Of a stretch of DNA of 64,000 bases, positions 12,471-25,884 are shown in pieces (position 1 is the first letter of the stretch; the number at the start of each line of letters is the position of its first letter). The stretch is from NCBI GenBank assembly GCA_025769875.1, contig JAGFNK010000009.1, positions 62,001 to 126,000 of the forward strand. The letters run 5' to 3'. Below the pieces are notes generated by a model that saw nothing but the letters and a program-made list of their open reading frames with translations, was not told the DNA's origin and searched no databases. The stretch is from Russula earlei (taxonomy: Eukaryota; Basidiomycota; Agaricomycetes; Russulales; Russulaceae). The position numbers and the translations under genes were made by a program.

Positions 12471-13040
12471 AGGGCGAAAATCAAATTAGTCATACAAGTA
12501 TAGGGATGATGATGGGCCTCCGTTGCCATTTCCGGACTGTGTTGGACCAGACGTGATCGGAGATGTAGGGTCACTGGGCGTTACTGTCGGGGTCGATGCG
12601 GAGGACATGGGTGGTATCGGCAGAAAGAGACTGAGGGGGCTGTTATCGAGCGGGTCTCGCAAGGTCTTTGCATATTTGCTGAGTCAGCAATCCAGGTATA
12701 ATATACTTTATTTTTTCCTTTTCCTACTTACAACTGCGTGTGTGACTGAGAATTCTAGTTCGCTGTTTTTCTACCTCCGTGGTCCACATCCCGGGCAGTA
12801 ATATACAAAAGTGCATAGTTCAAGTAGTATCATACTCCGGCTCCAGAATGGATCGCAAAGGCTGTCGCCCGACGAATTACAGAAAGGTCGGCCAAGGCGT
12901 ACGGAGCGAATTATCATGAGGCGGTCGCTAGAGTTTATGAAACAAGGAATGGGTATACGCTTTGGATGCAATTACGGCGTGTAATGGGGTTGACAGCTGA
13001 GGGGTAACGCAAAGAAATGTCGTGAGGGGGGAATCGAAAA
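12471..13040. other. Intergenic region
   Basis: Sits between two minus-strand genes. It holds pyrimidine/purine-skewed tracts and a few short open frames with no recognisable product. Probably the promoter of the small membrane protein and the 3' region of the Tcp11-type gene. Confidence 0.45.
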
Positions 13041-15567
13041 TCACCATTCCGTTGAAAAATCGTCCTGTTCATACATAGTTTGGTACACGTTCAGGTGCAG
13101 CACGGCGAGCTTCGACAATCGCTCTCCGAGTTGACGAATTTCCAGCGCCAAAGGCTCCATCCCAGTTGCGAGTTTTCGCGTGGCCGGCTGGATGAAACCC
13201 GATGCAGGTGGAGCGAGAGGGCTGATGCTGCCCCTGACAAAAACTGTCTGCACGACAATTTCAAGCACGGCCTCACGTAAACGGTCACGCATGAGGGCGC
13301 TCAGCGGTGATTCCAACTTGAAATTATTCTCCGACCAACTCTCAGCCACCCTGAGAAGATGTGGCTCAGGCGCGCGGAGACAGGGGTTGCACGAGGACGA
13401 GGCGACCGCACTCGGAGATCGACGACGCGCCTCTGACGCGCGTGATGCGATCTGCAAGACCACTGATCGCATGCCAGATTTCCACTTCTCCAGTTCCCGC
13501 GTTTCGGCCTGCGATGATTGTGGCTCGGACGAAGAGCGGATCGGGAGGAAGCATCGGCCGATATTCCGAGGTGCCAGCTCCAGAATCTCCTTCTTCATGG
13601 TTTGCATATCGACATCCTCGGGATTGATCTCCCGCCTCGGGACTGTAGGATCTTGATAGGAAGAGACTAACAACTGCCGATGGAGCATAAGGAGAAGGTA
13701 GACGGACGTGACATCAGCCGCATCTTTCGTCAACTGAATGAGCCGAGAGTGGTCGAGAAACAAGGTTTCAGGGTAATCGGGAAGCTGGGTTACGATGTTC
13801 GGGATGAGTTGATGAAATGGAGAGGTGGTCGTGACGATGGGGGACGTCAAAGGCACTGGTGATGGGGGGTTGAAAATCAGGTCGACCAAACCTTCGATGA
13901 CGGAAAGGATGACCCGCGATCGCTTTCCTAGCGTCTTGAAGGAGAGGGGTCGGTCTGGAAGCGTTAGTTTGTACTCCGAATCGGCCAGCCTCCGATGAGC
14001 GGACGTGAGCCACTGTTCAGTGATCTTGAGCGGCGCCTCGCCGCAGTTTGGACGCTCCTTGAAAGTCCGCAACTCAAACCCAGGGGACGTGTGGATGATG
14101 AGCGGCCGACAGGTCTGCATTTGGTGATTCGCGATATCCTGCCCTACACGTGAGAAACATGAGGCGACGAAAGAGCAAAGAGATGCCCATACGAGTTTCA
14201 TGAGCTCGAGTAGTTCGAAGCACTCTCGGATAGCGCGAACAGCCCCGGCTTTGCCGCCTCCACCGCCGGGGGCGCAAGTCGCAGCGAGCTGCACCATAGC
14301 ATCAACAGCCGGATCACGCATGGGTGCACAGTGGGATTTCAGGATTTGACCGATCACCTCGAACGCACCCGAAGGATCGAATAACCCATGTCTCATCTCT
14401 TGCTCGATCAAGTCGACGTCGAGCACAGCACGCAAAGCTTGTGCTTGCTCCTGTTGCTGTTTCCGGCGCTGTTGAACGCTGATCCTTCCGCTTTGGGGAG
14501 AAGTGGAGACCAACGCCGTGTGAGGAATGATAATGGACAGAAGGACGAGAAGGAGTTCATGAAGCAAGGGTCGGATGCGGCTTGGCATCCGGAGGGTCAA
14601 TCGCCGGCGGAGTGGGAGACAAGCGATGATGGGATCTGCCGGCGGCGTTGGTAGGCGCCGGCAAACACACACGCAACCGCTTGGCTTGCCATGGGTGTCA
14701 AAGGTGACGCACGTACAACCGGTCTCGACTTCGGTCAAGACAGCCCTCCAGTAAGTGTCAGCCTGTTCCCGCTTCCGTCGACTGGCGGCAGCTCGAAACT
14801 GTAGACCGGAGTCAAAAAGAAAGTCATGTCCTGATAGGCGCGACGAGATTAGTAGGCCTTGTATTGTGGGAGAGGCGAGGGGACGCACGAAGTTGGGGGT
14901 TACGCAATATAGCCTCAAGGTCTAACTCCTTCAGGGTGTCCTTGTTGATTGGAGGGTTACGAACGGGGATGTGAGGTGAGCAGGGATCAATCGGGATGAC
15001 GATGCGCGAAGATGATGGCGGGTTGCACGCCGGGGAAGAGGGCGACATCGGATATAACTCGGAAAGCGTTGGTGCATCTTTGTTGAGTTCCGGTGGCCAA
15101 AAAGCAGCGAGCCTGGTTTCACCGGAAGGGTAGGTGATCCATCGCCAGTCTCCCTTGAGAGACTCGAGCGCGGGGACGACATCCCGCACACGTTTTGGCT
15201 CAAACTTTTTGCGCGATTTTGGAGATGGGGGAGGGCTAGCGTCCTCGATGCGAGGGCGCTTTGTTCGAGAGGGACTGTCCGCCTTGAGGGAAGTCGGGGA
15301 GGACGAGGACGAGGGGGCGGACGAGGAAGGAGATAATGGGGAGTTGCTGGTAGAGTGAGCATCTTCCGGAGGCCAGCGGAAAGAGGCGGGATTTGTTTGA
15401 ACCGAGAGAGGCGCCGGGAGTTTGGAGGGATTGGGTGTGAGATCGTGGATGGGGGGAGAAGGCTGGGGGCAGACGATATCGGTGGAGTCGCAGGAGTCTT
15501 CAGAGTCGGCCTTACGTTTGCGGGGGAGGGAATGGAGGGGGATAGACTCGTGAGCGATGTCGTCCAT
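13041..15567 (-). CDS. Tcp11/SOK1-family protein
   Basis: Exon 1 (15567 to about 14888) codes a Ser/Pro-rich disordered region with basic patches (PRKRKADS, KRPRIEDASPPPSPKSRKK), then ESLKGDWRWITYPSG and DLEAILRNPQL. Splicing (donor GTGCGT, acceptor CTATCAG) gives RHDFLFDSGLQF, followed by a Tcp11-type helical domain. It includes LRAVLDVDLIEQEMRHGLFDP, VDAMVQLAATCAPGGGG and ELMKLGQDIANHQMQTCRP; a 50-base intron near 14207-14158 makes the last join. The protein ends YQTMYEQDDFSTEW. Yeast SOK1 is tied to cAMP/PKA signalling and animal TCP11 to sperm function; the role here is not known. An in-frame codon 26 triplets upstream was rejected as start because a TATA box overlaps it. Confidence 0.8.
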
Positions 15568-16954
15568 GGAAAGAGGAAGGGGTAGGTAGCGAACAGAGCG
15601 TACACTCAAGGGCAAGGGGGGGGTATATAACGCGGTGAAACACATGGGGGGGCCCGCCGCCCGGCAATCGGATTATTTAAATTTTATTTTATTTTAGTCA
15701 GTCCCGTCCACGCCACGCTTGAGCCTGCCACTCACCACCCTTCCGACTTCCCCTTGGACCTCACCGCTGCTCAGCTCTATTCCCCACACCCCTTTCCTAT
15801 ATACGATCGCACTTATCGATGTCCGGATAACATCCCACTCACTTATCTTAACTCGCTTTCTACCCGGCACCAGAAACATGAGGCTGTCACAACCCAGCTC
15901 GAGGCCGCAACCATCCTTTTTCGACGGCCAACACGAGGCTGAATGCCGTCTCGATTGACTAAACTCAAGATCCTCTCTTTCCCATTCTTTTCGGGTCCCC
16001 CTGTGTCCAGTTCTTCCCTGCCTCCTGTTCTTATTTCAAAAGCATGCATCCTATACCAGATCATCTGAATCAGTAGTCCTGTACAAGCCGAAGCGTAAAT
16101 CCGCACCTCCCTTCATTTGAACTTCGGCCCTTTGGGCCCACCCTTCCTCGTTTTGTTGCGATGTGTCTCGTTATTGTGATGATTATCAATTCACCCCTCG
16201 TGGCCCCTCTCCTCTTTGTCTTTCCCTCTTCCCCTCGGACAATGGCCATCACTGGCCAAGCCACGGGACCTTTCTTGTCTTTGTACGAATCAGCGTCCCG
16301 TCTTCACTAAGAACATCGTTGCCTTCCTTGCCTCGCCCGTCAGGCTTCATGTTGGCGATGTGATCAAGGTTGGGTGCCACTCCAGCCACACGGGAGAACC
16401 CATCTGCCTCCTTGGTGCCAACACTCTCGAACTGCTGATCACTCCAGTAATCGCCCTACCCGCGACCTCCGGTGGCTCCGCCATGTCAGGGTCGAGCTTA
16501 CTCACCCCTGTGGTAAGGTCTGCACGTCCGAATCCGTTCAGCGCTTACTCGCATTTCGTTACTGACTTGGCTCTGTGGCAGGCGGTCACAAAAGGGGATC
16601 CGTCGTAAAATGCGTGTGGGACGGTGCGTGTGATACTTGTTTCTGCGGGAGCTTGTTCCTTGTGCTTGCCTGCACGTTCGGGAAAGATGTAACACGTTCC
16701 GGATCTGCCACTTGTCATGCATTCGTGCACCCTTCTCCAATGGATATCATCCGTCGCCCACCTCCGTGTGGGCAATATCATATCCGCCCACCTTCTTCCG
16801 TTTATACACACTTCTCACTTGGGAAACTCCTGCCTCGTTTTCATGAACTTTCTTCGGTTCTCCAACCGGCGCTTCCCTTATCTCGGTCAAGTGGGAATTT
16901 TCGCACCTCGAAATATACACTCCGGTTTCTTGTTTGAATTTGTCTGTCCGACAG
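15568..16954. other. Region with coding-like fragments upstream of the 16.95-17.35 kb exons
   Basis: The + strand carries several stretches with protein-like composition that I cannot join. Frame 15754-15942 (LTAAQLYSPHPFPIYDRTYR) and frame 16374-16565 (LRHVRVELTHPCGKV) lie in different phases, separated by plausible GT..AG signals (for example GTAAGG at 16514, CAG at 16581). They may be exons of the gene ending at 17353. Not identified. T-rich and C-rich tracts are frequent. Confidence 0.3.
15624..15629 (-). promoter_or_regulatory. TATA box deciding the Tcp11-type start
   Basis: Read on the minus strand, TATATA lies about 57 bases upstream of the ATG at 15567. It overlaps an in-frame extension that would begin at 15645, so translation most likely starts at 15567. 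Confidence 0.5.
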
Positions 16955-17353
16955 GCGACATTTGGTCAGATTCCTCAAGTCGTTGGCACTGGCACCCTCT
17001 CCATGTGTCATGACGTCACCACTACACTCAATTTTCTCTTCCCCTTTCAACCGAGCACATGTCCCGCCGCACACACGGACTTTCCAGTCCATGGTAATCC
17101 TCGTGCCATCCATTCACACTCCTTGAGATCATGTTTGGTGACCGAGACGTCGTGTTGACTTACGCAGACAACCACGCAAAATAACCTCAGCGATGTGGCA
17201 GGCATCCTCGTGGCAGAGGCTGGACACAGGCTGGAACAAATCTGTGCCTGCGGCCGTCCAGATGTTCCTGGAGCAGAAAAATGCGAACTTCTACGGACCA
17301 CTGCCATGACAGAATTGCTCATGATTTTTCACGCGAACACGAGTTGGACGTGA
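16955..17353 (+). CDS. Last two exons of an unidentified gene (5' part unresolved)
   Basis: Exon 16955-17093 (frame from 16956) ends at ATG followed by GTAATC. A 74-base intron 17094-17167 ends in ACGCAG, and the final exon 17168-17353 follows in phase 0. The joined protein ends with NNLSDVAGILVAEAGHRLEQ, then a Cys-containing segment (ICACGRPDVPGAEKC) and TTAMTELLMIFHANTSWT before TGA. Neighbours support a gene here: Tcp11 (-) diverges upstream and VMA2 (-) converges 65 bases downstream. I do not recognise the family. Upstream exons probably lie between 15.7 and 16.9 kb. Confidence 0.45.
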
Positions 17354-17418
17354 GAGTGCGAAACTGCTGGTTGTTCCCCAAACCATCACGAACGGAAAAC
17401 GCGCGCACATTACACCCA

Positions 17419-19485
<2,067 letters not shown>

Positions 19486-19636
19486 TGTTCATCAATCGCC
19501 CAATGGAAATCGTAAGGGACAAGCAGAATGCTTCAGTTGTGGAAAGCACCGCAGACTTGGCGTCCGCACTGATTTAGCAATCCAAATCTCATTCTCACGG
19601 AACACGTGACTAGTGGTTTACAGCACGCGCGTAAAA

Positions 19637-22600
19637 TCACTCATCCCTTCCTTTTCCAAGTTTATCGACAACAATTATCGCCTTCTCTCCAACATCATCC
19701 GATCGGCTGGAGAACCTTTCGACATGGCGGAGGTCAGGTCTATGCACCACAGGCACGCTGATCAACAAACCATTCTGTTTCCAACAACAGTTCCTCCACC
19801 TCATCCGTGTCCTTCCCAATATCCCTGCTCTGAAGGAAGAGATAAAGGTATCGCGCTGTTTCTGCTCGAATCTGGGATGGTTGAGCCTGCATCCTTGAGA
19901 AGATAGTGACATTATCTGACCGTGGGGTACCGATGAGTAAGGAAGTCAACAAGTCGTGGAACGCACGAATCTGAGAGTTGAGGGAGAGCCAGGAGATTGA
20001 CCACGCTGAAAGAGACATTCATAAAACGACTGGTTATTGGCGTGAAATGCACTGGAACGTACATCTTCATGGACTCTTGAATCCTATGGACACTCTTGAG
20101 TCGGGATACCCCTCTTGACGTGATGGACAGCAACGCTTGCGCACTAATGCCAGCTGTTAAATCGATTGAAATAGAGGAGAACAACGAGTTAATCTCACCT
20201 CTTGATCCCGTCTTCGTTGTCACAAAGTTCCCCCAAAGCATCGGCTTCGAGAAGGGCATTGAGCGCTTGCAGGACTGGTATCACCTTGGCATTCGAGCTC
20301 AGATTAGACTTAGCTTCTGCAATCAGGTCCGTAACGAGGGCTTGTAGATTGTAGCCTCCACCGCTATGATCGTTCACCGGATGTTTCTTTGCGTACGTAA
20401 TAAGGCCATTGCGGACGTGACGTTGCTGACGAAGGTTCTCGTTAGCATTCCGGATGTACGCACTTCCGGTGAACGCGTGATTTAACTGTACTGTCAGTCT
20501 TGCTCCCAATACTGATCAATAAACCAGCGAGGACAGCTGGCCGGTATTCTGGAATTTCTAGAAAGCGCAATGCCCTGGGGAATATCCAGGAGCTGTCTTG
20601 CCAACCGTGTGAACGAACCGTGTCCGATTCGTCTTCAGCGCCGTCGCTTTTGAACAAAGTAAGAAACGCAGTCGGAAAAAGGGTCAGGGCGTACTTCAAA
20701 AGTAACTCTTTGAGTAGTTCTTCTCCGTGGAACTTCCATGCATTCGAGTCGTTCACCGACGGCTAGCGGGCACTTCAGAAGACTCAAAATGCTTTCCCCT
20801 GATTGTTGCCTCACATTATCCAAGCGACCGACGCCCTGCTTGAGAATGCCAGCAATGGCTTTCTGATACAAGTTTGCCGGGATATACTCGATGTACGTAG
20901 TGTCCGATTTTGCAAGGGTCAATAGAGTCACCGACACGGCAGTCAACCCTTGAATTGAGGCAATACGAACCCACGAGCCGACGTCACCACGCTCGTCAGG
21001 TAGTGTAGTCCTCTAATCCGGAAATCAGAGCATTGTACATCCGGGTAACATGGTCTAAGGATAAACCTTGGGAAGAAGATCAGAGACCTACAGACAGACC
21101 TACAGCTCCGTATGGCATCACATACTGCGTGATGGGTCACGGTGGGCAGCAAGACCGGTTATAATGACCCGGATTGATACCAAACAGTTCCTGCGCGCTT
21201 CTACGTCGGACATGCGCAACTCCGACTAATGGAAATGATCAGTATTGGCCTGAGGGTACAACAATATTCCGTGGTGTTACCGAGGGAACGACAGACGCAA
21301 TAAGGCAATCAATGGCTTCCGAAAGTGCATGTGAATGGCTCTTATAGTCCATAAGTCCCAAAAGACGTGCAAGACCTTGCTGCATCGTGGGCAAACCCGA
21401 TCTGAAGTCCTTTATGAATGTGCATGCGTGAGATAAGTCAGTTGAAACTCGATAATCCGGAGCATCTACGTATCTCTGAACGACGGCAGAACAATCCACA
21501 AGCTTGCTTACTTCCGCTAACGCAGAAGCAGCGGCTTCCTGGACAGTAGATTCACAGTGCTTTAAGCCTAAATCGATGATAATTCGCCAATGAGGCACCG
21601 AAGATTGTCGGTCTAACAATATTTCCTTGAGAGTTATGCTGCTTGCGATAAGTTGGCAAGCGGCGGCCGTAACAAGCTTATTTCGAGGTGATCGAATCAC
21701 ATCGAGGGCCACGTCGACTAAAAAGGAGAATACCTGATATCGTTCAGTTTGACCACAGAGACCGGCTGTAGCATATACCTCCTGTCTGAAATTCTTCCGC
21801 GCGTTTGAACCGGAAAACGCATCGGATAGTTGAGCGAGAGCCAAAAGGCCGCCGTGGACGTCACTAGCGTCGGTCATCGTGAGAAGCGGGCGCTATCATG
21901 GATGGTTAATACATGTGCCCGCTGTCAGCTAAGAAGGAACCGTACCACTCGAATTGCACATTGAGGACCCAAACGAGACAAATCTAGTTCGCACAATTTC
22001 CGAATAGACTGAGCGCCGAGTTGTCTCATGGCTGGATCCCAATGGCGAAGAGTGGTGGTCACTAGATGATCAATCAGGAATGCCCGATACTCTTCATGTC
22101 TTCACATCTGGAATAAGCTCTTCGATCGGTTACGACCAACTCACCACTTACTCTGCAACCTGAGGGGCAGCAACCAAGAATGCATTCCTTCGTACTCCTA
22201 CGGAAAAGAAGTCAATCTTTCCCAGGACGTCAATACCGTGGGGAAAGACGCCCTGGAGTACAATAAGTAGCAATCGTGAAGTGAAATGCGTTTCACAAAC
22301 CGTACGGCCGACGTATTCCTGAAACGCTGCGCTCGCGGCACGGCGGATATGTACCTCCCTATCGTAAGCCGAGACAGAAACTAAGTTCTTTGCAAGTTTG
22401 TCGGATAGTGGCGCGATGGTGGAGGCCTCATAGGCTCTCGGCAGGGTCCACACCGCATACGTAGCGGCATCACGCACGTTGGAACCGATGGAGTGTGCCG
22501 CTTTACGAATGTCAAAGTATAAAGCCTACATGGGGAATTAGAGAGGTTTCAGAGCCTGATGAGATCCAATCAATCACTTTGATCATCCAGTCGACGACAT

Positions 22601-24241
22601 CTGCTAAGCGATCATGTGCAACCAGGCCTCTCCTAAGCAATTCGGCACACGAAAGGCAGGCACCGTGCCAGGTGCTCTCTGCTATTGCCGGCATGTCGTA
22701 AAGGCTAGCAATGGCGATGGAGTGAATAGAGAACAGGGCGATCACGGTATCAACGACTTGACGGATGAGCTCTGTTGGAAGACGTTCCGAGATCCGCGCA
22801 ACAGCCTTTGCGGCGGACCATCGTACGACAGTATCCTGCGGTGCATATGTATTAGCACCTAATTCAAATTCCGGCCTCTGGAACCGACCCTATCCTGCAG
22901 TCCTTGGAATAGTTCTTCTAGTATGGTCTCTATTTCTTCCGGGACATCGGCATCGTCTTCATCTTCGTTCACAGAATGTTCAGGATGCATCAGTCACATA
23001 CAGAATGCGACCTTCCAGGCTTCATTAGCATAGGATGACCACATTACTGAAGCAAACAAGACATGCTGACCCTTCCGCAGGGACGAACGCGGTACAACGG
23101 GCAGTAGGCGAAGGGCGGTACGGGATAGTAGCTTGATCCGTAACTTGCGAATTGAGGCATTAGCACAAAGGGTAGAATTGAGCTCTAGCGATCGAGCTGC
23201 ATCGAAGAAATCGGGAATGAATTTCGAGACGGCACCTGATGGACTGTTCTTGACAACCTCGCAGAGCGTGTGATAGATACCAAGACACTGGGAGAAGCAT
23301 AGAATGAGCAGCCCTTGCAGATCATGAACGAGTGTACCTCAAAGATATCTCTCTGTTCCTTGGCACATATTTTGGCACAATCCAGAAATGCCGGAAAGCG
23401 AGGCAGCACGTCCCTCCTGGAATGCGTTGAGTTTAAGGGGTAGATCACTTTATATCTTTTATACCTGACATAAAGGCGAGAGAGGAGTATGGAGGCACTC
23501 TCCCGGACTAAGCCTGAATTCCTCAGGCTCCGCTTAGCTATGGCCTCAATGATATCTGCTGTTTCGCCTTCCCTTCCGACTTCATCGAATTGAGCAAGGT
23601 CGAAAGGAATCATGCAGATGAGAGAGATCCAGAGTAGCGTCACATATCTTGTCGACCACAGGGTAGCGGAAGTTTGTGCTCGATCGAGAATCTGCGCAAA
23701 CTTCAGGGCTACATCAAGGTCTGCAATCTCGTGAGGAAAGAATCTGACTGCAGTCTGTCTGTCAAGTCCACTGCACGCTTCCAAAAAAAGTGCGTATTGA
23801 CTGACTAATGGTCTTAGAACCTCTGAACTTGAAATAATTGTACAGCAGGTACGATACACGAGTCAATGGTGCTGCAAGCTCCATCATGGGATCGAAAGTT
23901 GCGATATCTTCTAAACGAAAGCCGCCACTAGTGAGGCCCAGGGCGTAGAATTTGAACTTTTTGACCACTGGCTCCAATAGTTCTTCTAGAAATGGGTCCA
24001 ACAAATACGCCTGCTCCTGATATTCTGCCAACTAAACTGATCAGTAAGCTTCGAATGTAGGAAAACGACCATTTCTGCATACAACGTTGGTTGTACTCCG
24101 TACAAGGTTGATTCGTCTGCGCAACTCCTCATCGGATGCTTGGGGACTGGCATCCAAAGAGAGTGCCTGATTCTGTAGGGTCACAAACTCAGCATACTTC
24201 TCAAATCGTGTGGGAGTCTGAAATTCAGAGCCCGCTTCCAT
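19637..24241 (-). CDS. Tubulin-folding cofactor D
   Basis: A large HEAT-repeat protein that captures beta-tubulin during alpha/beta-tubulin assembly and acts in the cytosol with cofactors C and E and Arl2. Many introns. The N-terminus MEAGSEFQTPTRFEKYAEFVTLQNQ (start 24241) leads through REINLVRSTTN and splices to LAEYQEQAYLLDPFLEELLEPVVKKF. Further blocks typical of the family are FFPHEIADLDVALKF, TRYVTLLWISLICMIPFDLAQFD, SGLVRESASILLSRLYVR, ASDVHGGLLALAQLSDAF, then PEYRPAVLAGLLISIGSKTDST and VIPVLQALNALLEADAL, and at the C-terminus RYLYLFLQSRDIGKDTDEVEELLLETEW. The last exon ends KLGKGRDE at 19637. A longer in-frame start at 24370 was not used because the family-like sequence begins at 24241 and BUD22 diverges from just upstream. 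Confidence 0.9.
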
Positions 24242-24429
24242 TTCTGCAATGTGATGTAGGACGGAAAGGCAATCTCGCCAGTCGAGATATGCGATAATGT
24301 GAATGCTCCTGAGATGAACAAAGGTGAGGGCCAACACGAGCGGAGAAACCGGGCCGCCTAGTTGGGTCATCTTCTACGGGTTGTTATGCTTATACCCCAC
24401 TCCAGTACCTTGACATTATCCTTCAAGTC
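24242..24429. promoter_or_regulatory. Bidirectional intergenic region TBCD / BUD22
   Basis: Only 188 bases separate the two divergent start codons, so the two genes must share a compact promoter region. No TATA element stands out. Confidence 0.45.
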
Positions 24430-25884
24430 ATGCCGATCACAGACTCTCGTGGAACAAAGAGAAAACATCCTTTTATGTCGACTGTATGCGCTCATAAATC
24501 ACCTGCTATTCGCGCTTCATTTCTTTTGCAGGATGGGGACAGTGTAAAGTTGACCGGTAAGCTGGTGCGTATCCTCACAGTTTGTTGTGCCTCCCGCGTA
24601 TACACAAGCAAAAGACAGTTCCATGGTCTGAAAGAAGTTAAGAAGGCGGCCAAGAAGGCGAAGGCCTTTGAAACTCAGAAAATCGTGAAAAGACTCAAAG
24701 CTACTCGGTTTGTCCACTTTATCGGCGTCAAAGACTCGAAGTCATATTATTAACAGAGTGCCCCTCGTGGGGAAAAGCAGTGACAAATCAGTGTTAGAAG
24801 CGGAACTCAATGCCCTCAAGGTATGATTGTAGTATACCTAGCTTGTATGCCACTAAAACGAATCTAGGCAATAGATCATGACCGGATCGGCACGCTAGCT
24901 TTGAAGAGTAAGCTGAAGAAGGATAAACTCTTGTCAAGCGATCCATCCATGCAATCAGCGGTTTTGAAAACATTCGCATCTGATATAGTTCCCACGTCAG
25001 AGGGCGTGACCGCAAAAATGGAGAGCCGGCTGTTAAGCTCTAAAATATTATCGAAGGAAGTCAAAATGGTCATCTTGTCATTGCACTCTACTCTCGAGCC
25101 GAGTGGAGATAGTGGGGACGGTGTTGATGAGGCATCTACTTATACCCACGATCCGCACACAATTCATCCTCTTGTGATGGCCAATCCGCCCAGTGCCCAA
25201 CAGGTGGCTGAGGACACCGCGGGTGACTCAGATGACGATGCAAGTAACAGCAGCGACTCCACGAGGAGTGATAGCTCCTTTCAGCCCAGCACGTTTACCC
25301 GGTTCCCGAAATCTCCCGCTACGTCTGATAGAGCAAACCATTCTCCTCTGCTTTCGGACGACGTTTCACAGACTCTTGGAACCGGGTCCGTCTTTTTGCC
25401 GACGCTTTCAAATGGATTCATTCCTGGTGGTTCAGACACAGATTGGAGTGATGCAGAGGCAAAAGCAGTTGATCCTGTCCGTAAAAATCGGAGAGGTCAA
25501 AGGGCGAGGAGGGCGTGGGTAACATTCGATCTGATTTCTGTGTGTCTTAATCATTCTGAATCTAGAATATGGGAGAAGAAATACGGCAAAGGTGCGAAGC
25601 ACCTGCAGAAGCGGGAGGAGTCTAGTATTGCACGTACTCCCCGGAAGCATTTCAAGGAGCAGAAAGCTAACCTCCGTCCACAACTTTCCGTTCCATCAAA
25701 GCGAAACTCTCGAGCAGAAAAGGCGGACCACGTTTCGGAGAAGCATATCTCTCATCAGCGCAAGTCTAGAGCTGTGGATGATCGCCCACTGCACCCGTCC
25801 TGGGTAGCCAAAATGCGTATGAAAGAGAGTGCGAGTGAAGCTATTGTTCCTTCGCAAGGCAAACGAATCAAGTTCGACGATTAG
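24430..25884 (+). CDS. BUD22: BUD22-family ribosome biogenesis protein (SRFBP1-like)
   Basis: Nucleolar protein needed for 18S rRNA maturation in yeast. Exon 1 starts MPITDSRGTKRKHP and reaches the family block FHGLKEVKKAAKKAKAFETQKIVKRLKATR. Introns near 24709-24761 and 24822-24867 join this to VLEAELNALKAIDHDRIGTLALKSKLKKDKLL. A long acidic/Ser-rich middle (DSDDDASNSSDSTRSDSSF) follows. Then comes the diagnostic C-terminal part: GGSDTDWSDAEAKA, KNRRGQRARRA joined by a 51-base intron (GTGGGT..CTAG, about 25514-25565) to IWEKKYGKGAKHLQKRE, and RPLHPSWVAKMRMKESASEAIVPSQGKRIKF just before the stop. Exon 1 can also be read with a further intron between 24555 and 24610, so the residues between 40 and 60 are uncertain. 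Confidence 0.85.

Noticed and set aside
14388..14654. Plus-strand frame inside the Tcp11-type gene
   Set aside because: Antisense to a clearly conserved exon.
15567..15645. N-terminal extension of the Tcp11-type protein
   Set aside because: It overlaps the gene's own TATA box, so it is probably not transcribed.
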